NCBI GenBank assembly: GCA_958295525.1
Contig: OY282355.1
Location: forward strand, 1,091,504-1,155,503
Length of the DNA: 64,000 nucleotides
Direction: 5' to 3'
DNA from: an uncultured Dehalococcoidia bacterium
GTDB lineage: Bacteria > Chloroflexota > Dehalococcoidia > Lucifugimonadales > Australimonadaceae
The notes under the pieces were generated by a model. The model made no database searches, had not been told where the DNA came from, and was given only the letters and a program-made list of their open reading frames with translations. Positions 61,951 to 64,000 of the stretch are shown in pieces; position 1 is the first letter of the stretch; every line of letters begins with the position of its first letter. A program made the position numbers and the translations under genes.

Positions 61951-63228
61951 ATGAGCAGGCCATTGTCGTTCCGGCGCGGCGGACGCGCTCCGCTCTTCTA
62001 CGGATGGCGGATCGTCGCCGTCTCCTTCCTGTCGCTCTTTATTCACGGCGCAGCGACCAGTTACCTCTTCGGGCTCCTCGTCGTTCCGATGGAGCGCGAC
62101 CTCGGATGGAGCCGCGCGACGCTCGTCGGCGCGCTGACGCTGGCGACGTTCGTGACCGCCGGGCTGGGGATGCTGATTGGACCGATGTTCGACCGGCGCG
62201 GCGCGCGGGCGGGAATGACGCTGAGCGCGCTGCTGGGCGGCGCATGCCTCATTCTGCTGGCGTTCGCCTCGACGCCGTGGCAGTACTACGCCTTGCTGGG
62301 AGTCGGCGTCGGCGCGGCGCGGACAGGGCTCGAGAATCTGGGGCCGCGCACGGCCATCGCAAACTGGTTCACGCGGCGGCGCGCGGCGGCGTTCGCCTGG
62401 TCGAGCGGCGGGCGCGCCGTGTTCGGCTTCACGATGGTTCCGCTCTTCGCCATCCTCGTCGACCAAACGTCGTGGCGGGCCGGATGGGGCGTTCTAGGGG
62501 CGGCCGAGGCGCTCATTCTCGCGCCGCTGGCATGGCTGATCATCCGGCGCAGGCCGGAAGACCACGGGCTGCTGCCCGACGGCGACCCGCCCGCCGCGTC
62601 CGCTCCGGCTGCGGCGCGGGCAGGCGCCCCCCCCGAATCAGAAACGCAGTGGACGCGCGGAGAGGCGCTGCGGACGCGGACGCTCTGGCTCATCGTGCTT
62701 GGCCTCGTGCTCACGGGCTTTCCGGCGACGGGCATCATCGCCAATATGGTCCCCTATTTCGTGGACGAGGGGCTTTCGCTGGGGTTCGCGTCGGGCGCGT
62801 TCGCGTTCTTCGGATTCGGCGCGATGTTCGGGCGTCCGTTCTGGGGCTACGTCGCGGGGCGCTTCGGCGTGCACGTGGGGCTGACGCTCTACGGATTCGG
62901 CTACGCGCTGGTCATCGCGCTGTACGCGCTCGCAGACTCGCAGTGGACGCTCTTCGCCGCCGCGTGGCCGGTGGGGCTGGTCGTCGGCGGAGCGCAGCAA
63001 CTGCAGTCGCAGGCGTGGCCGGACTACTACGGGCGCAGGCACGTCGGCGCGATCACCGGGCTGACGATCCTGCTGGTGACGCCTGCGATGGCGGCGGGGC
63101 CGCTCGTGATGGCGGCGGCGTTCGAGGCCGCGGGGAGTTACGGGCCCGTGCTGAGCGTCTACGCGGCGGGGTCGTTCCTAGCGGGCTTCTGCTTCCTGCT
63201 GGCGAAGCGTCCGCGCAAGCGCGGGTGA
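61951..63228 (+). CDS. MFS transporter, carboxylate/OFA-like
   Basis: 425 residues, twelve membrane segments, paralogue of the protein at 40,715: both start with a cytoplasmic tail then FYGW(I/R)IVA and both have RPED(H/I)GLLPDGD in the central loop. SQAWPDYYGRRHVGAITG, near the ninth to tenth segments, matches HIWPAYYGRDHIGAVRG of the paralogue. Organic acid transport is likely by family. Confidence 0.9.
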   Translation: MSRPLSFRRGGRAPLFYGWRIVAVSFLSLFIHGAATSYLFGLLVVPMERDLGWSRATLVGALTLATFVTAGLGMLIGPMFDRRGARAGMTLSALLGGACLILLAFASTPWQYYALLGVGVGAARTGLENLGPRTAIANWFTRRRAAAFAWSSGGRAVFGFTMVPLFAILVDQTSWRAGWGVLGAAEALILAPLAWLIIRRRPEDHGLLPDGDPPAASAPAAARAGAPPESETQWTRGEALRTRTLWLIVLGLVLTGFPATGIIANMVPYFVDEGLSLGFASGAFAFFGFGAMFGRPFWGYVAGRFGVHVGLTLYGFGYALVIALYALADSQWTLFAAAWPVGLVVGGAQQLQSQAWPDYYGRRHVGAITGLTILLVTPAMAAGPLVMAAAFEAAGSYGPVLSVYAAGSFLAGFCFLLAKRPRKRG

Positions 63229-63345
63229 AGGGGAGGCGGAGAATCTCGTATTGACGTCAGGAGAGGCGGAATTCCGTGCGCGAATGACACGGAGGCCCGG
63301 CGCTGAATAATTCACTGACCGCCCTAATCAAGCCGCCCGCGCCCG
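63229..63345. other. Short intergenic gap
   Basis: About 117 bases between convergent genes. No repeat or gene was seen. Confidence 0.4.
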
Positions 63346-64000
63346 TCACGCGCGCCCGCGACGGACGAACCATTCGACGGCTTCCTCGAACGCTTGGCGG
63401 ACGGGCGTTTGCGGCAATCCGAGTTCACGGACGCTGCGGCTTGGGTCAACCCACATTCGTTTGGAGGCCATGCGCGCCGCCTCCGGGGGAATGGGGGGCG
63501 GACGGCGGAGCGCGGCGGCGACGGCGGCGCTTGCGCGGGAGGCCGCGAGCGCCGCGGCGTAGGGAACGCGGACGCGGGGCGCGGGCACGCCGGAAGCGGC
63601 GGAGAGCATTTGGAACGCCTCGGCGAGCGTGAGGTTGCCGTCGCTGTTTCCGAGGAGATAGCGCGCTCCGGGGGCGCCGCGCTCCAACGCCAGCAAGTGC
63701 CCTTCCGCGACGTCGCGCGCGTGGACGAAGTTGAGGCCGGTGTCCACGTAGGCCGGCAGCCTGCGGCGCAGGAAGTCGAGCACGATTTTGCCCGTGGGCG
63801 TGGGCTTCTCGTCGCCGGGGCCGATGGGAGCGGTCGGGCAGACGGTGACGATGGGCGCGCCCTGCGCCGCCATTCGCCGGACGACGCGCTCGGCCTCGAA
63901 TTTGGAGCGTTTGTAGGGGCCGTGCATCGCGCCGGGCCCGGCGAGGTCGGCCTCGGTGGGCAAGCGGTCGTCGAAGAAGGCCGCGCCGCCGACGGTGCCG
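63346..64000 (-). CDS. HpnA-like NAD-dependent epimerase/reductase, C-terminal part
   Basis: The frame runs off the right edge with no start, so the N-terminal nucleotide-binding part is missing; about 217 residues are visible. Y-x3-K is in GPYKRSKFEAERVV; VCPTAPIGPGDEKPTPTGKI and NFVHARDVAEGHLLALERG match the extended SDR branch of the hopanoid-associated sugar epimerase HpnA. No other hopanoid gene is seen here, so the assignment rests on these segments alone. Confidence 0.85.
   Translation of the reverse strand, partial: GTVGGAAFFDDRLPTEADLAGPGAMHGPYKRSKFEAERVVRRMAAQGAPIVTVCPTAPIGPGDEKPTPTGKIVLDFLRRRLPAYVDTGLNFVHARDVAEGHLLALERGAPGARYLLGNSDGNLTLAEAFQMLSAASGVPAPRVRVPYAAALAASRASAAVAAALRRPPPIPPEAARMASKRMWVDPSRSVRELGLPQTPVRQAFEEAVEWFVRRGRA

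Overview
The window is a 64 kb piece of a GC-rich bacterial chromosome with short intergenic gaps, many 4-base ATGA/GTGA gene overlaps and genes on both strands. Four TIM-barrel amidohydrolases, a Rieske oxygenase, a CaiB-type CoA-transferase, several MFS and EamA carriers, a soluble Sdh/Hdr-like redox trio and a small intergenic palindrome scattered through the window together suggest a free-living or host-associated Chloroflexota of the SAR202/Dehalococcoidia type. This placement is an inference from gene content; no marker gene here settles it.

Layout. 1-7,041: end of a DppC-type permease, a leftward group (amidohydrolase, cupin-like protein, PPOX flavoprotein) divergent from a Rieske oxygenase, then a GT39-like membrane protein with a duplicated C-terminal domain. 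7,126-10,749: a palindrome cluster, the RNase P RNA gene (rnpB), a catalytically degenerate serine recombinase, a zinc-ribbon protein and lipB. 10,986-18,469: mutS, a NYN protein, a DNA methyltransferase-HNH fusion, a low-GC orphan gene between direct repeats, and a radical SAM/methyltransferase-like pair. 18,492-23,032: oxidoreductase, HicAB, small proteins, an EamA carrier, and a kinase-like protein. 23,150-26,551: SdhA/SdhB/HdrB-like trio.

26,842-38,716 holds argD, argG, argH and rpe, but between argG and argH lie an EamA carrier, a truncated gene copy with an inserted DUF3800 gene, a hydroxyisobutyrate dehydrogenase-like gene and four tandem genes for related multi-pass membrane proteins. 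38,713-43,552 contains a deacetylase, PAC2, MFS, cupin and two MaoC-fold proteins. 43,758-47,878 is the pyrR-pyrB-pyrC-carA operon behind a PyrR-binding attenuator; carB is absent. 47,951-52,492 is a defence-like block: three coupled genes led by a GHKL-type ATPase, divergent from a LabA-like NYN nuclease. 52,547-64,000 holds the CoA-transferase, MFS carriers, three amidohydrolases, cfa, a fused homocysteine methyltransferase/MTHF reductase, tRNA-Ala(TGC) and the end of an HpnA-like epimerase.

The two best candidates for something undescribed are the tandem membrane-protein array, whose copies differ mainly in the loops predicted to face outside the cell, and the GHKL three-gene operon with its NYN neighbour. 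Coordinates of starts were chosen from ribosome-binding sites, overlaps with the previous gene, or -10 boxes placed so close that the message must be leaderless.
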